Assembly: GCA_029856375.1 (NCBI GenBank)
Contig: JAHQWX010000166.1
Span: 1 to 5,308, forward strand
DNA length: 5,308 nucleotides
Origin: Promethearchaeia archaeon
GTDB taxonomy: Archaea; Asgardarchaeota; Lokiarchaeia; Sigyniarchaeales; SOKP01
Direction of reading: 5' to 3'
Of this stretch, positions 1 through 4,724 are shown in pieces. The notes beneath the pieces are model-generated. The model was not told the DNA's origin, ran no database searches, and saw only the letters and a program-made list of their open reading frames with translations. Within the stretch, counting starts at the first letter, position 1, and every line of letters begins with the position of its first letter. A program made the translations under genes and the position numbers.

Positions 1-63
1 AAATTTCAATTATAATTATTAGGGGATTAATATAATAGTATTACTCTATTATTTATTTATTTT
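1..63. other. AT-rich intergenic spacer with a 7-bp inverted repeat
   Basis: No gene is visible in this edge segment, which lies downstream of the minus-strand gene ending at 64. It holds a perfect inverted repeat, ATAATAG at 32-38 and CTATTAT at 46-52, with a 7-nt loop, and a short AT palindrome near 9-18. No T-run on the minus strand follows the stem, so it is not a convincing terminator. In DNA this AT-rich such a stem can arise by chance. Confidence 0.4.
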
Positions 64-477
64 TTATAACTTGGTAGGGTCGAACTTTATGTTCATATTT
101 TTGTCGTGAAGCTCGAACTTTATCACAACATTTGGGATTTTATCCGATTCAATCGTTAAATCGTGCTTTCCCTTCGCGTCTTTAAATTGATTAATTTCGC
201 TCTCTTTTAATTTCAGAAGAATGTGAAGTTTGTCTCCTACTGCGATTGTTTTTCCTCCTAAGGCTCCACCAATTATAGTTTTAAAAGTGTATTTCTCGCC
301 CTGAAAATAAGCTACCGTATTATCTATGAAATATTGAAGGTCGTACATTTCTAAAGGCTCTCCGTCGATCAATACTCGACCATATTCTGACAAATCCATC
401 GTTTCGAGGTCAATATATTCGCTCAAGTCGAGCGTTTCGGGAACGCTAAAGGGCATGATCCAGTTTATTGCCGACAA
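64..477 (-). CDS. Unrecognised protein, start uncertain
   Basis: I do not recognise this family. Read from the TTG at 477 it gives 137 residues and ends in TAA. The sequence alternates hydrophobic and charged residues as in a beta-rich soluble protein. There is no signal peptide or membrane segment. The pentapeptide DLSEY occurs twice near the N-terminus (about residues 18-22 and 28-32), encoded by different codons. The TTG start is doubtful: no ribosome-binding site precedes it at normal spacing. The same frame stays open and protein-like for about 41 more codons to a TAA at 604-606, including an acidic stretch, DTNDEGEPDS, just ahead of the TTG. The true protein is therefore probably about 175 residues. 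Its start may be hidden by a one-base deletion or a non-standard codon. A real gene seems likely; its function is unknown. Confidence 0.7.
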   Translation of the reverse strand: MSAINWIMPFSVPETLDLSEYIDLETMDLSEYGRVLIDGEPLEMYDLQYFIDNTVAYFQGEKYTFKTIIGGALGGKTIAVGDKLHILLKLKESEINQFKDAKGKHDLTIESDKIPNVVIKFELHDKNMNIKFDPTKL

Positions 478-603
478 AAGAATTGAGTCTGGCTCTCCTT
501 CGTCGTTTGTATCAACTAACGATACGCATTCTTTTGGGGGAAATATTTTTTTGATTAAATACGGCGGGATGTTGATACCTTCGATCTTTACATCACAAGA
601 TTT
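478..603 (-). other. Probable coding extension of the 64-477 gene
   Basis: This stretch continues the frame of the 64-477 gene upstream, with no stop until 604-606. Its translation looks like natural protein (it includes the segment IEGINIPPYLIKKIF) but contains no ATG, GTG or TTG. An ATG lies one frame off at 591-593 and is followed directly by TAA. One extra base after that ATG, for example restoring a GG pair, would join it to this frame and give a protein beginning M-V-K-I-E-G. A lost base in the gene or in the assembly is my preferred reading; near-cognate initiation at ATC or ATA is the alternative. Confidence 0.55.
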
Positions 604-714
604 TTATTAAGTAGCTAGTTCGAATTCTTTGCTGTTAAACTATATTAATGTTATTAAGTTCGACAATTGCATTTATATTTAATTAAATCGCAAAAAATAG
701 AATTGGTAATAAGT
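604..714 (-). promoter_or_regulatory. Intergenic region with T-run and TATA-like elements
   Basis: On the minus strand, this spacer first shows a run of six T at 692-697, a likely terminator for the Roadblock gene ending at 715. Next come TATA-like stretches at about 669-683 and 641-650, either of which could serve the gene downstream (64-603). The second would place transcription start near 618, about 25 bases before the out-of-frame ATG at 591-593. These are assignments by eye in AT-rich DNA. Confidence 0.35.
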
Positions 715-1065
715 TTAAGCAACTTGGGCGATAGATTCGTTAATAGTGGTAAAAACATCTGTTACTTTTATCTGATCGTCGCACAGGATGATAATAAGTA
801 TCTCCATTATTTTTATTGAGAGAATATAGAAATTTTGAGAGTGTATAAGAGAAAAGTCCGGTTTCTGAAGCCCAATATCTGTAGTAAGTTCTTCAGCCGA
901 CTCGTATAACATGCTGATATTAAGTCCTATTTTGGACGCGTTAAACTCTTCTTCGTTAATGTAGGCTTTTTTTATCACTCCATTCTCCGTACATATTAAA
1001 GCGAAGTAAATTCCTTCAAACTTCTTTATTATCGATTGCAAAATCAGATTAAGATCGAGACTCAT
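715..1065 (-). CDS. Roadblock/LC7 domain protein
   Basis: This 116-residue protein matches the single-domain Roadblock/LC7 (MglB-like) layout. An N-terminal helix (LNLILQSIIKKFEG) leads into a strand-turn-strand ending at the conserved ENG turn (residues 27-29). A central amphipathic helix (NISMLYESAEELTTDIG) follows, then two hydrophobic beta-strands around IHSQNFYILSI and EILIIILC, and a C-terminal helix. Length is typical. Members form dimers that bind and regulate small Ras-like GTPases; several archaea, including Asgard lineages, carry many. No GTPase lies in this window, so its partner is unknown. The ATG at 1065 is well supported: AGGA sits six bases upstream, and a TATA-like box at about 1093-1101 predicts a very short leader. 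Transcription probably ends at the T-run at 692-697. The family call rests on pattern rather than a profile search. Confidence 0.8.
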   Translation of the reverse strand: MSLDLNLILQSIIKKFEGIYFALICTENGVIKKAYINEEEFNASKIGLNISMLYESAEELTTDIGLQKPDFSLIHSQNFYILSIKIMEILIIILCDDQIKVTDVFTTINESIAQVA

Positions 1066-1092
1066 TTTTTCCTATTTGTATCAACAAATTAA

Positions 1093-1101
1093 CTATATTT
1101 A
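1093..1101 (-). promoter_or_regulatory. TATA-like box of the Roadblock gene
   Basis: On the minus strand AAATATAG lies behind a run of A residues that resembles a BRE. Its centre is about 33 bases from the ATG at 1065, predicting transcription start near 1071 and a leader of only a few bases. Confidence 0.45.
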
Positions 1102-1169
1102 TTTTTTTTGATTTAATTAATGAAACTTCACAATATCTAAGTATAAATAGACATATAAAATTGTAGAGT

Positions 1170-1185
1170 TTAACGAGAACGTTAA
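1170..1185 (-). other. Hairpin in the tRNA-Arg 3' trailer
   Basis: TTAACG and CGTTAA form a perfect 6-bp stem closing a 4-nt loop, beginning seven bases after the discriminator base of tRNA-Arg. It could mark the end of the primary transcript or aid trailer processing. The sequence after it is AT-rich but has no long T-run directly behind the stem, so a terminator role is tentative. Confidence 0.35.
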
Positions 1186-1191
1186 GTATAA

Positions 1192-1294
1192 TGGGAGCAG
1201 GAGGATTTGAACCCCCGACCCTTGGCTTCCTCCAATCGGGAAGTTTTTTCGCGATTTCCGAAGGCCACCGCTCTATCCGCTGAGCTATGCTCCC
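1192..1294 (-). tRNA. tRNA-Arg (anticodon UCG) with a 30-nt intron
   Basis: The minus strand folds into a full cloverleaf. The acceptor stem is GGGAGCA with TGCTCCC, the D stem GCTC/GAGC, the anticodon stem GTGGC/GCCAA, and the T stem GGGGG/CCTCC around loop TTCAAAT. The variable loop is five bases. The anticodon TCG lies at 1259-1261, so it decodes CGA arginine codons. After removal of the intron at 1228-1257 the tRNA is 73 nt including discriminator A73 (base 1192). CCA is not encoded, so it must be added by CCA-adding enzyme, unlike the tRNA-Asp in this window. One oddity is a G27-A43 mismatch at the top of the anticodon stem. A weak TATA-like element at about 1313-1323 sits upstream. Confidence 0.95.
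1228..1257 (-). other. Archaeal tRNA intron, bulge-helix-bulge type
   Basis: The intron lies between tRNA positions 37 and 38, the canonical archaeal site. The splice sites fit a textbook hBHBh' motif. The exon bases CTTC (1263-1260) pair with intron bases GGAG (1233-1230) to give the 4-bp central helix. It is flanked by 3-nt bulges GGA (cut after GG) and GAA (cut after GA). The inner stem AATCG/CGATT is perfect. This is a substrate for the archaeal tRNA splicing endonuclease and excludes a bacterial origin for this locus. Confidence 0.93.
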
Positions 1295-1351
1295 TTTCAC
1301 GCTTCCCTTTACATTTAAATTAATGTGGCTTTAGCACTTAATCCTTACGGT

Positions 1352-1359
1352 TTTATATA
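1352..1359 (+). promoter_or_regulatory. TATA box for the 83-residue gene
   Basis: TTTATATA matches the archaeal consensus and predicts transcription start near 1382, leaving a leader of about 16 bases before the ATG at 1398. A second AT element at 1370-1377 would instead give a leaderless transcript; the sequence alone does not decide between them. Confidence 0.4.
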
Positions 1360-1397
1360 GGAATAATTCATATATTTTTTTATAGGTATAATCCTTT

Positions 1398-1649
1398 ATG
1401 GTTTATAAATCGATGAGCGACAAGGAGTTAAAATCTACGGGAAAGGGCTCGGATAAGAAATTTCTTAATTATCTAATACAGGATTCTAGAAAATTGGTCA
1501 ACGATGGCGAGAGATTGGATGTGAGCGAAATAGTGCATCCACTCTGTTATTCTTACGACGAGAAAAAACATCCTGATATGCGGCTAATTCCTCCTTGGTA
1601 CAAAAAATACGACAAGGAGTTAAAAGACTTGTATTTTAAAACGAAATAA
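1398..1649 (+). CDS. Small unknown charged protein (83 aa)
   Basis: I do not recognise this protein. It is highly charged and lysine-rich, with no signal peptide, membrane segment or zinc-binding cysteine pair (a single cysteine). The C-terminal part is rich in aromatic residues and proline (IPPWYKKYDKELKDLYFK). It is likely a real gene: it has its own TATA-like element, ends in TAA and is followed within seven bases by a seven-T run. The ATG at 1398 is the outermost start; the ATG at 1413, giving MSDKELK, is an alternative. The motif DKELK occurs at residues 8-12 and 72-76, encoded by a 16-nt exact DNA repeat. It is the only plus-strand protein gene here, converging on the SCP2-type genes. 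DNA, RNA or protein binding is possible for such a protein, but nothing here shows it. Confidence 0.7.
   Translation: MVYKSMSDKELKSTGKGSDKKFLNYLIQDSRKLVNDGERLDVSEIVHPLCYSYDEKKHPDMRLIPPWYKKYDKELKDLYFKTK
1418..1433 (+). repeat. 16-nt direct repeat, copy 1
   Basis: CGACAAGGAGTTAAAA occurs here, just after the internal ATG at 1413, and again at 1610-1625 near the end of the same gene. Both copies are read in the same frame and encode DKELK. The bases on either side of the two copies differ. Confidence 0.85.
1610..1625 (+). repeat. 16-nt direct repeat, copy 2
   Basis: This is the second exact copy of the 16-mer at 1418-1433, 192 bases downstream. That spacing is exactly 64 codons, so the reading frame is kept. 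Confidence 0.85.
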
Positions 1650-1655
1650 GTATCC

Positions 1656-1662
1656 TTTTTTT
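1656..1662 (+). terminator. T-run terminator of the 83-residue gene
   Basis: Seven consecutive T begin seven bases after the TAA stop of the plus-strand gene and lie in the 28-base gap before the convergent gene ends at 1678. Archaeal termination commonly needs only such a T-run, without a hairpin. Confidence 0.6.
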
Positions 1663-1677
1663 GGTTATCGAACGAGT

Positions 1678-2124
1678 TTATTCAAGCAATTTGGCAATTA
1701 CATACACGATCAGTTTCCTTAAAAACATCGCCTTAGAAGTGCTCCCTCGTACTTGAATTTTTCCTTCCATGAAAGCAACGCTTGCATTTATGCGATCAAA
1801 TATAATATCCTCGAAAACTTTCTGAGTAAAAAGTAGATCCAGTGTAGGATTTGGATGAACATCTCGAACTTTTGAATCTATTTTACCATTAGAGATCTCT
1901 ATCCAACAATTTAAATTTGCGTCCGTTATCGTGAGCTGATAAACTTCGCTTATATCTTTAATCTCTTCAATAAATTCGGGATCTGATTGAAGAATATTTT
2001 TTGAGACAATGAAGTAGTCTTCGATGTCATCGTTAAAATTAAAACTCTTCTTAACGAATTTTTTCCTTATTTTGTCCAATAATTCCTTGTCGGTCACGCG
2101 TTCATCTACATAAACATTAAACAT
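1678..2124 (-). CDS. SCP2-type lipid-binding protein, paralogue 1
   Basis: The protein has 148 residues from the ATG at 2124. Its C-terminal half carries the SCP2 (sterol carrier protein 2) pattern: strand NPTLDLLFTQKVFEDII, then DRINASVAFMEGKIQVRGS, where the G-K-I-Q-V-R-G core is characteristic, and a final hydrophobic helix. SCP2 folds bind fatty acids, acyl-CoA or other lipids in a hydrophobic tunnel and have no catalytic residues. The same layout is seen in the two genes beside it. The start is uncertain: the TATA-like box at 2136-2145 is too close to 2124, and alignment with the paralogues favours the GTG at 2097, which would give 139 residues. No signal peptide is seen, so it is probably cytosolic. 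The ligand cannot be told from the sequence, and the family is assigned by pattern. Confidence 0.78.
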   Translation of the reverse strand: MFNVYVDERVTDKELLDKIRKKFVKKSFNFNDDIEDYFIVSKNILQSDPEFIEEIKDISEVYQLTITDANLNCWIEISNGKIDSKVRDVHPNPTLDLLFTQKVFEDIIFDRINASVAFMEGKIQVRGSTSKAMFLRKLIVYVIAKLLE

Positions 2125-2135
2125 GTAAATATAAA

Positions 2136-2145
2136 TATTTTATAC
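2136..2145 (-). promoter_or_regulatory. TATA-like box of SCP2 paralogue 1
   Basis: GTATAAAATA on the minus strand, preceded by CAAA, is the best promoter element here. Transcription start would fall near 2114-2118, inside the ATG-initiated frame but about 17-20 bases before the GTG at 2097. This argues for the shorter protein. Confidence 0.45.
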
Positions 2146-2157
2146 TTTGAAACGCGC

Positions 2158-2163
2158 AAAAAA
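2158..2163 (-). terminator. T-run after SCP2 paralogue 2
   Basis: Six T on the minus strand begin nine bases past the TAA of the gene ending at 2172. They lie just before the promoter of the next gene, which suggests the two SCP2-type genes are separate transcription units. Confidence 0.45.
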
Positions 2164-2171
2164 GAATAGAA

Positions 2172-2591
2172 TTATTTCCCAAGTAACTTACCTTGGACGT
2201 ACCTGAGTAAATTATTCAAGATTACCGCGTGGCTAACATTACCGCGTACGTTAATATTACCTGACATATATTCAATTTTGGGGTTAATTCTATCGTAAAT
2301 AATATCAATTAGCAATTTTTCTTTAAATATTATTGTTACTGTAGGATTTGAGTGTTCGTTTAAATCAAAATCAACCTTGCCTTCTTTAATTTCGATCCAC
2401 AATTTTACATTTATGTCAGTTAATACGATTTGAAATACATCGTTAATATTAGCGATTTCTTCTTGTATATCCGAATCTTCTTCCCACAATCTACTGGCAA
2501 ACTTTAGATAATCTCCAATATCTTCTTCTAATTTGAACGTTTGATTTTTGAACTTCTCTGCTAACATTGTGGCCATATACTTCCTACTCAA
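2172..2591 (-). CDS. SCP2-type lipid-binding protein, paralogue 2
   Basis: The protein has 139 residues if the TTG at 2591 is the start; ATG codons at 2576 and 2567 would shorten it by 5 or 8 residues. It has the same architecture as its neighbours. An N-terminal helical region ends in EEIANINDVFQIVLTDINVKLWIEI. The SCP2 core follows: NPTVTIIFKEKLLIDIIYDRIN, then YMSGNINVRGN and a closing helix. DIIYDRIN and G-x-I-x-V-R-G are shared almost exactly with paralogue 1. The TTG start aligns residue for residue with the other two and has the octamer AGGGTTAA at the same upstream distance as in paralogue 3. The ATG at 2576, however, has AGGA nearby at SD-like spacing. A consensus TATA element lies further upstream at 2657-2665. 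It is a presumed lipid carrier of unknown ligand. Confidence 0.8.
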   Translation of the reverse strand: MSRKYMATMLAEKFKNQTFKLEEDIGDYLKFASRLWEEDSDIQEEIANINDVFQIVLTDINVKLWIEIKEGKVDFDLNEHSNPTVTIIFKEKLLIDIIYDRINPKIEYMSGNINVRGNVSHAVILNNLLRYVQGKLLGK

Positions 2592-2730
2592 ATACCTTAT
2601 TCTTTCCTCTTTTTAATCGTAATTTTTAACCCTATTATAATTATAATGGATTTAAACCTTATATATTTTTTTTGTCGGAAACGATCTACCTTCTTTCATG
2701 GAGTATTTGATAAAAATTACGAATTTCTAA
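2592..2730. promoter_or_regulatory. Promoter region of SCP2 paralogue 2
   Basis: This spacer holds a consensus-like TATA element on the minus strand at 2657-2665 behind an A-run. A 14-bp perfect AT palindrome (ATTATAATTATAAT) follows at 2634-2647, then the octamer AGGGTTAA at 2626-2633. The TATA element predicts transcription start near 2636, so the palindrome sits at the start site, where a regulator could act. No hairpin terminator is evident after the gene ending at 2731; a minus-strand five-T run at 2712-2716 is the only candidate. Confidence 0.4.
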
Positions 2731-3168
2731 TTATACAGTAATGGTCGCGTTCTCAAGAAGCTCTTTTCGAGCGTAAAGAAGCAACTTTCTAAAAAAAGCC
2801 ATCTCTTTGAGAGTCCCTTCAATATTTATCGATCCTTCCAGATATGCTGTTAGCGCACTTTTTCTCTGATATATAACATCGCCTAACACTTTTTCAGGCA
2901 TAATTAAGGTTAACGTGTGGTTTGGAACCAAGTCAAATCCGTAATTTACATTCGAATTATAAATGCTTAGCCAAAAACTATAACCCGAGTCCTTTGCGAT
3001 AACTTGATAGATTGCTTTTACGTCCTTAATTTCTTCTTGAATCTCTCCTTCGCTTTCCAAATAGTGCTTCATGAACTGTAAAAAGTACGGTATGTCCCGC
3101 GCGAACTCGAACGACGATTCGTCTTGGTATTTTTCAACCAGTTTCTCTTTGATTTCTCCATACTCCAC
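2731..3168 (-). CDS. SCP2-type lipid-binding protein, paralogue 3
   Basis: The protein has 145 residues from a GTG start, the only standard start before the upstream in-frame TAA at 3181-3183. It is the most divergent of the trio. It keeps EIQEEIKDVKAIYQV, then HTLTLIMPEKVLGDVIYQRKSALTAYLEGSINIEGT and the closing helix RKLLLYARKELLE. The core is recognisable, but the G-x-I-x-V-R-G signature becomes GSINIEG and the DRIN signature becomes YQRK. A seven-residue tail (NATITV region) is extra. The GTG start is strongly supported by a TATA box at 3191-3202, which places transcription start within a few bases, so the mRNA is probably leaderless. It is divergent from tRNA-Asp. Drift in the core residues suggests a different ligand or partner from paralogues 1 and 2, which is inference. 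Confidence 0.78.
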   Translation of the reverse strand: MEYGEIKEKLVEKYQDESSFEFARDIPYFLQFMKHYLESEGEIQEEIKDVKAIYQVIAKDSGYSFWLSIYNSNVNYGFDLVPNHTLTLIMPEKVLGDVIYQRKSALTAYLEGSINIEGTLKEMAFFRKLLLYARKELLENATITV

Positions 3169-3190
3169 TGTGGTTATGCCTTACATCGGT

Positions 3191-3210
3191 ATCTTATATA
3201 AATTAACCCT
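3191..3210 (-). promoter_or_regulatory. TATA box and upstream octamer of SCP2 paralogue 3
   Basis: On the minus strand AGGGTTAA (3203-3210) is followed directly by TTTATATAAG, an almost consensus archaeal TATA box centred about 27-29 bases before the GTG start. The octamer recurs before paralogue 2 at the same distance from the start codon. Confidence 0.6.
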
Positions 3211-3314
3211 TTTGCTTGTATTTATGTTCGATCTTATATTTTAAGTTTTTGATTGCTATTTAAATAAAACAGAATTAACTGAGTTGTAAAATAAAGTTTT
3301 TATATTTGTCGTCA

Positions 3315-3323
3315 TTATAATTT
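3315..3323 (+). promoter_or_regulatory. TATA-like box of tRNA-Asp
   Basis: TTATAATTT is centred about 29 bases before the mature tRNA 5' end, the spacing expected for a short-leader archaeal tRNA gene. Another AT element at 3297-3307 is less well placed. Confidence 0.45.
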
Positions 3324-3347
3324 CTTACAAAAAGAACGATTTACTGC

Positions 3348-3425
3348 GCCCGTGTAGTGTAGCTCGGTCTAGCATTCGGGACTGTCACTCCTGCGACCCG
3401 GGTTCAAATCCCGGCGCGGGCGCCA
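3348..3425 (+). tRNA. tRNA-Asp (anticodon GUC), CCA encoded
   Basis: The cloverleaf is complete and intronless. The acceptor stem is GCCCGTG with CGCGGGC (one T-G pair). The D arm starts GTGT. The anticodon stem CGGGA/TCCTG surrounds loop CTGTCAC, with GTC at 3384-3386, and the T stem CCGGG/CCCGG encloses TTCAAAT. Discriminator G73 is followed by an encoded CCA at 3423-3425. The sequence closely resembles archaeal tRNA-Asp. It is transcribed toward the phosphatase gene, whose stop lies only 24 bases downstream on the opposite strand. Confidence 0.96.
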
Positions 3426-3431
3426 TTTTTT
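3426..3431 (+). terminator. T-run terminator of tRNA-Asp
   Basis: Six T follow the encoded CCA directly, a typical archaeal tRNA gene terminator. Confidence 0.7.
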
Positions 3432-3449
3432 GTCGGATTCCTCTGCTTA

Positions 3450-4637
3450 TTATCGCTCAATTTCGAAGTTAAAGTGAGGCTCTAAAGTTTCTATGGCTTC
3501 CACGGGTTCTGCACCAAATCTCCAACCGAAGAATCTTATTTGAATTTTTTCAGATGTGATGTCAATGATTATAAATCCCGCTTTCTCGTAGCTCGGCAGC
3601 AGCTCCTCGACCTCTAAATCAACTGGGACCACCGCTTCTATGCCACGGAGTCCTTGCGAAGGGAATCCTCCGCCATCTACCCCTAGAGAACCGGTGAGAA
3701 CAGTACATATTGGATCGGTAGTGAAATCTAGATCCCCACTTTTTGTAATATTCCCCGCTGCTTGCGTGTGCATATCTCCACAAACAAACAGTGGCGTACT
3801 TGTTTGCATGTCGTAGGCAGCTTTTAAGATTCGATTGTGTTGCGCGAACCAACCCTCCTGCCACATGTACTTTTCTGTTTCCTTACTAAGAACTGTGGTG
3901 CCGTTCACTTTCGCTTTAACATCGGAATACCACGAAAGCCATTTACCAGCGCTCCATCCGAAGGAAATGGGAGAGAAATTTATTACCCACGACGCATCCT
4001 CAGCAGCCATTCTATTTTTCACCCAATTTTCCGCTTCGTTAGGAATGAATACTGCGTTTTCTCCTGTTAAAGTGATATACCGCCTCACATCGTACATTAA
4101 TCCTTCAACGAGATTACCGTAACGAAGCGTTCCAAAGCATTCGGACACGCCGTCTATTCTATCAGAAGCGCCAGTCCCAGGTAGCGATTGCGGTCTATTA
4201 TCGTCTGGTAGAAACTCCGGCATGTACAACTTCTGCGCTGCTCTTGCTAACTGAAGCGAAAAATTGTCTGGGGGAAAGGTAATACACGCAGGTATAAATG
4301 GGTTCATCCACGCAAGCAACAACTGGAGATTTACTGAATCGCTTTCATAAGCGTCGTCGTTCGCAAAATACTCGTGGTCGTCAAGAATGAAATAAGTCGG
4401 GATGCTACGACACGCAGTCCCGTATAATAACGCTACCTGCGGCCCAACTGCGTTCCTGAGCACGATTTCGTTCTCCGTTCCCATTACATCTTTAGTTGGG
4501 TCAAAGGTACCGCAGTTTTGGCGGGCTCTTCGCGAATCTCCCATGGTTTTCGAAGACACACCATACCTAATGTCGTAGTAAATTTGATCTCCCGTGCCCA
4601 CTACGACATCGGGCTCGAACGAGAGAGCACGATTCAT
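3450..4637 (-). CDS. PhoD-like metallophosphatase, catalytic part of an interrupted gene
   Basis: The 395 residues from the ATG at 4637 carry the PhoD-type metallophosphatase motifs in order: GDQIYYD (16-22), LDDHEY (85-90), YDVRRY (182-187), the EGWFAQHNRI segment (261-270) and CGDMHTQAAG (286-295). The Asp and His residues in these motifs are expected to hold the two-metal centre of a phosphomonoesterase or phosphodiesterase. The ATG is unlikely to be the real start. The frame is open and conserved-looking upstream through AFTGCGGNDYCRTWYG to a TGA at 4722-4724. That stretch includes the first core beta-strand and a Cys at the position where PhoD-type enzymes often have a metal-ligand Cys. 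Beyond the TGA, in the same frame, lies the N-terminal half. The gene is thus either broken by one nonsense codon or read through. It ends in TAA 24 bases from tRNA-Asp. Confidence 0.88.
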   Translation of the reverse strand: MNRALSFEPDVVVGTGDQIYYDIRYGVSSKTMGDSRRARQNCGTFDPTKDVMGTENEIVLRNAVGPQVALLYGTACRSIPTYFILDDHEYFANDDAYESDSVNLQLLLAWMNPFIPACITFPPDNFSLQLARAAQKLYMPEFLPDDNRPQSLPGTGASDRIDGVSECFGTLRYGNLVEGLMYDVRRYITLTGENAVFIPNEAENWVKNRMAAEDASWVINFSPISFGWSAGKWLSWYSDVKAKVNGTTVLSKETEKYMWQEGWFAQHNRILKAAYDMQTSTPLFVCGDMHTQAAGNITKSGDLDFTTDPICTVLTGSLGVDGGGFPSQGLRGIEAVVPVDLEVEELLPSYEKAGFIIIDITSEKIQIRFFGWRFGAEPVEAIETLEPHFNFEIER

Positions 4638-4721
4638 AATTTGCTTACGAATCTCGACTGGAATCTGACCTGCTCCGTACCAAGTCCGGCAATAGTCGTT
4701 TCCTCCACATCCTGTGAACGC

Positions 4722-4724
4722 TCA
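4722..4724 (-). other. In-frame TGA inside the metallophosphatase gene
   Basis: This single TGA separates ENLRV from AFTGCGG, with both sides in the same frame and both belonging to one expected domain order. All seven confirmed protein stops in the window are TAA, and tryptophan here is encoded by TGG. Related proteins, as I recall them, have a hydrophobic residue such as Leu at this point, which TTA to TGA would destroy in one step. No archaeal SECIS-like hairpin is apparent in the 3' region, which is occupied by tRNA-Asp. Confidence 0.85.

Noticed and set aside
640..672. Ten-codon minus-strand ORF beginning at an ATG upstream of the first gene
   Set aside because: It is too short, has no ribosome-binding site, and is expected by chance in AT-rich DNA.
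1049..1300. Minus-strand open frame of 83 codons
   Set aside because: It runs through the tRNA-Arg gene; the GGSNPPAP-like peptide is the usual false translation of a tRNA T arm and acceptor end.
2698..2730. Ten-codon plus-strand ORF (MEYLIKITNF) downstream of a plus-strand TATA-like sequence
   Set aside because: The TATA-like string is symmetric and better explained as the minus-strand promoter of SCP2 paralogue 2; the peptide is too short to support.
3426..3449. SECIS element for selenocysteine insertion after the phosphatase gene
   Set aside because: Only 24 bases separate the stop from tRNA-Asp, and I found no hairpin with the archaeal SECIS layout there.
3619..3864. Minus-strand frame of 81 codons inside the phosphatase
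   Set aside because: It overlaps the catalytic domain in another frame, and its composition (many Arg, Ser, Trp) is that of a shadow frame.
3835..4122. Two overlapping plus-strand frames (95 and 77 codons)
   Set aside because: Both are antisense to the phosphatase with its motif-bearing frame intact, and neither resembles a known protein.
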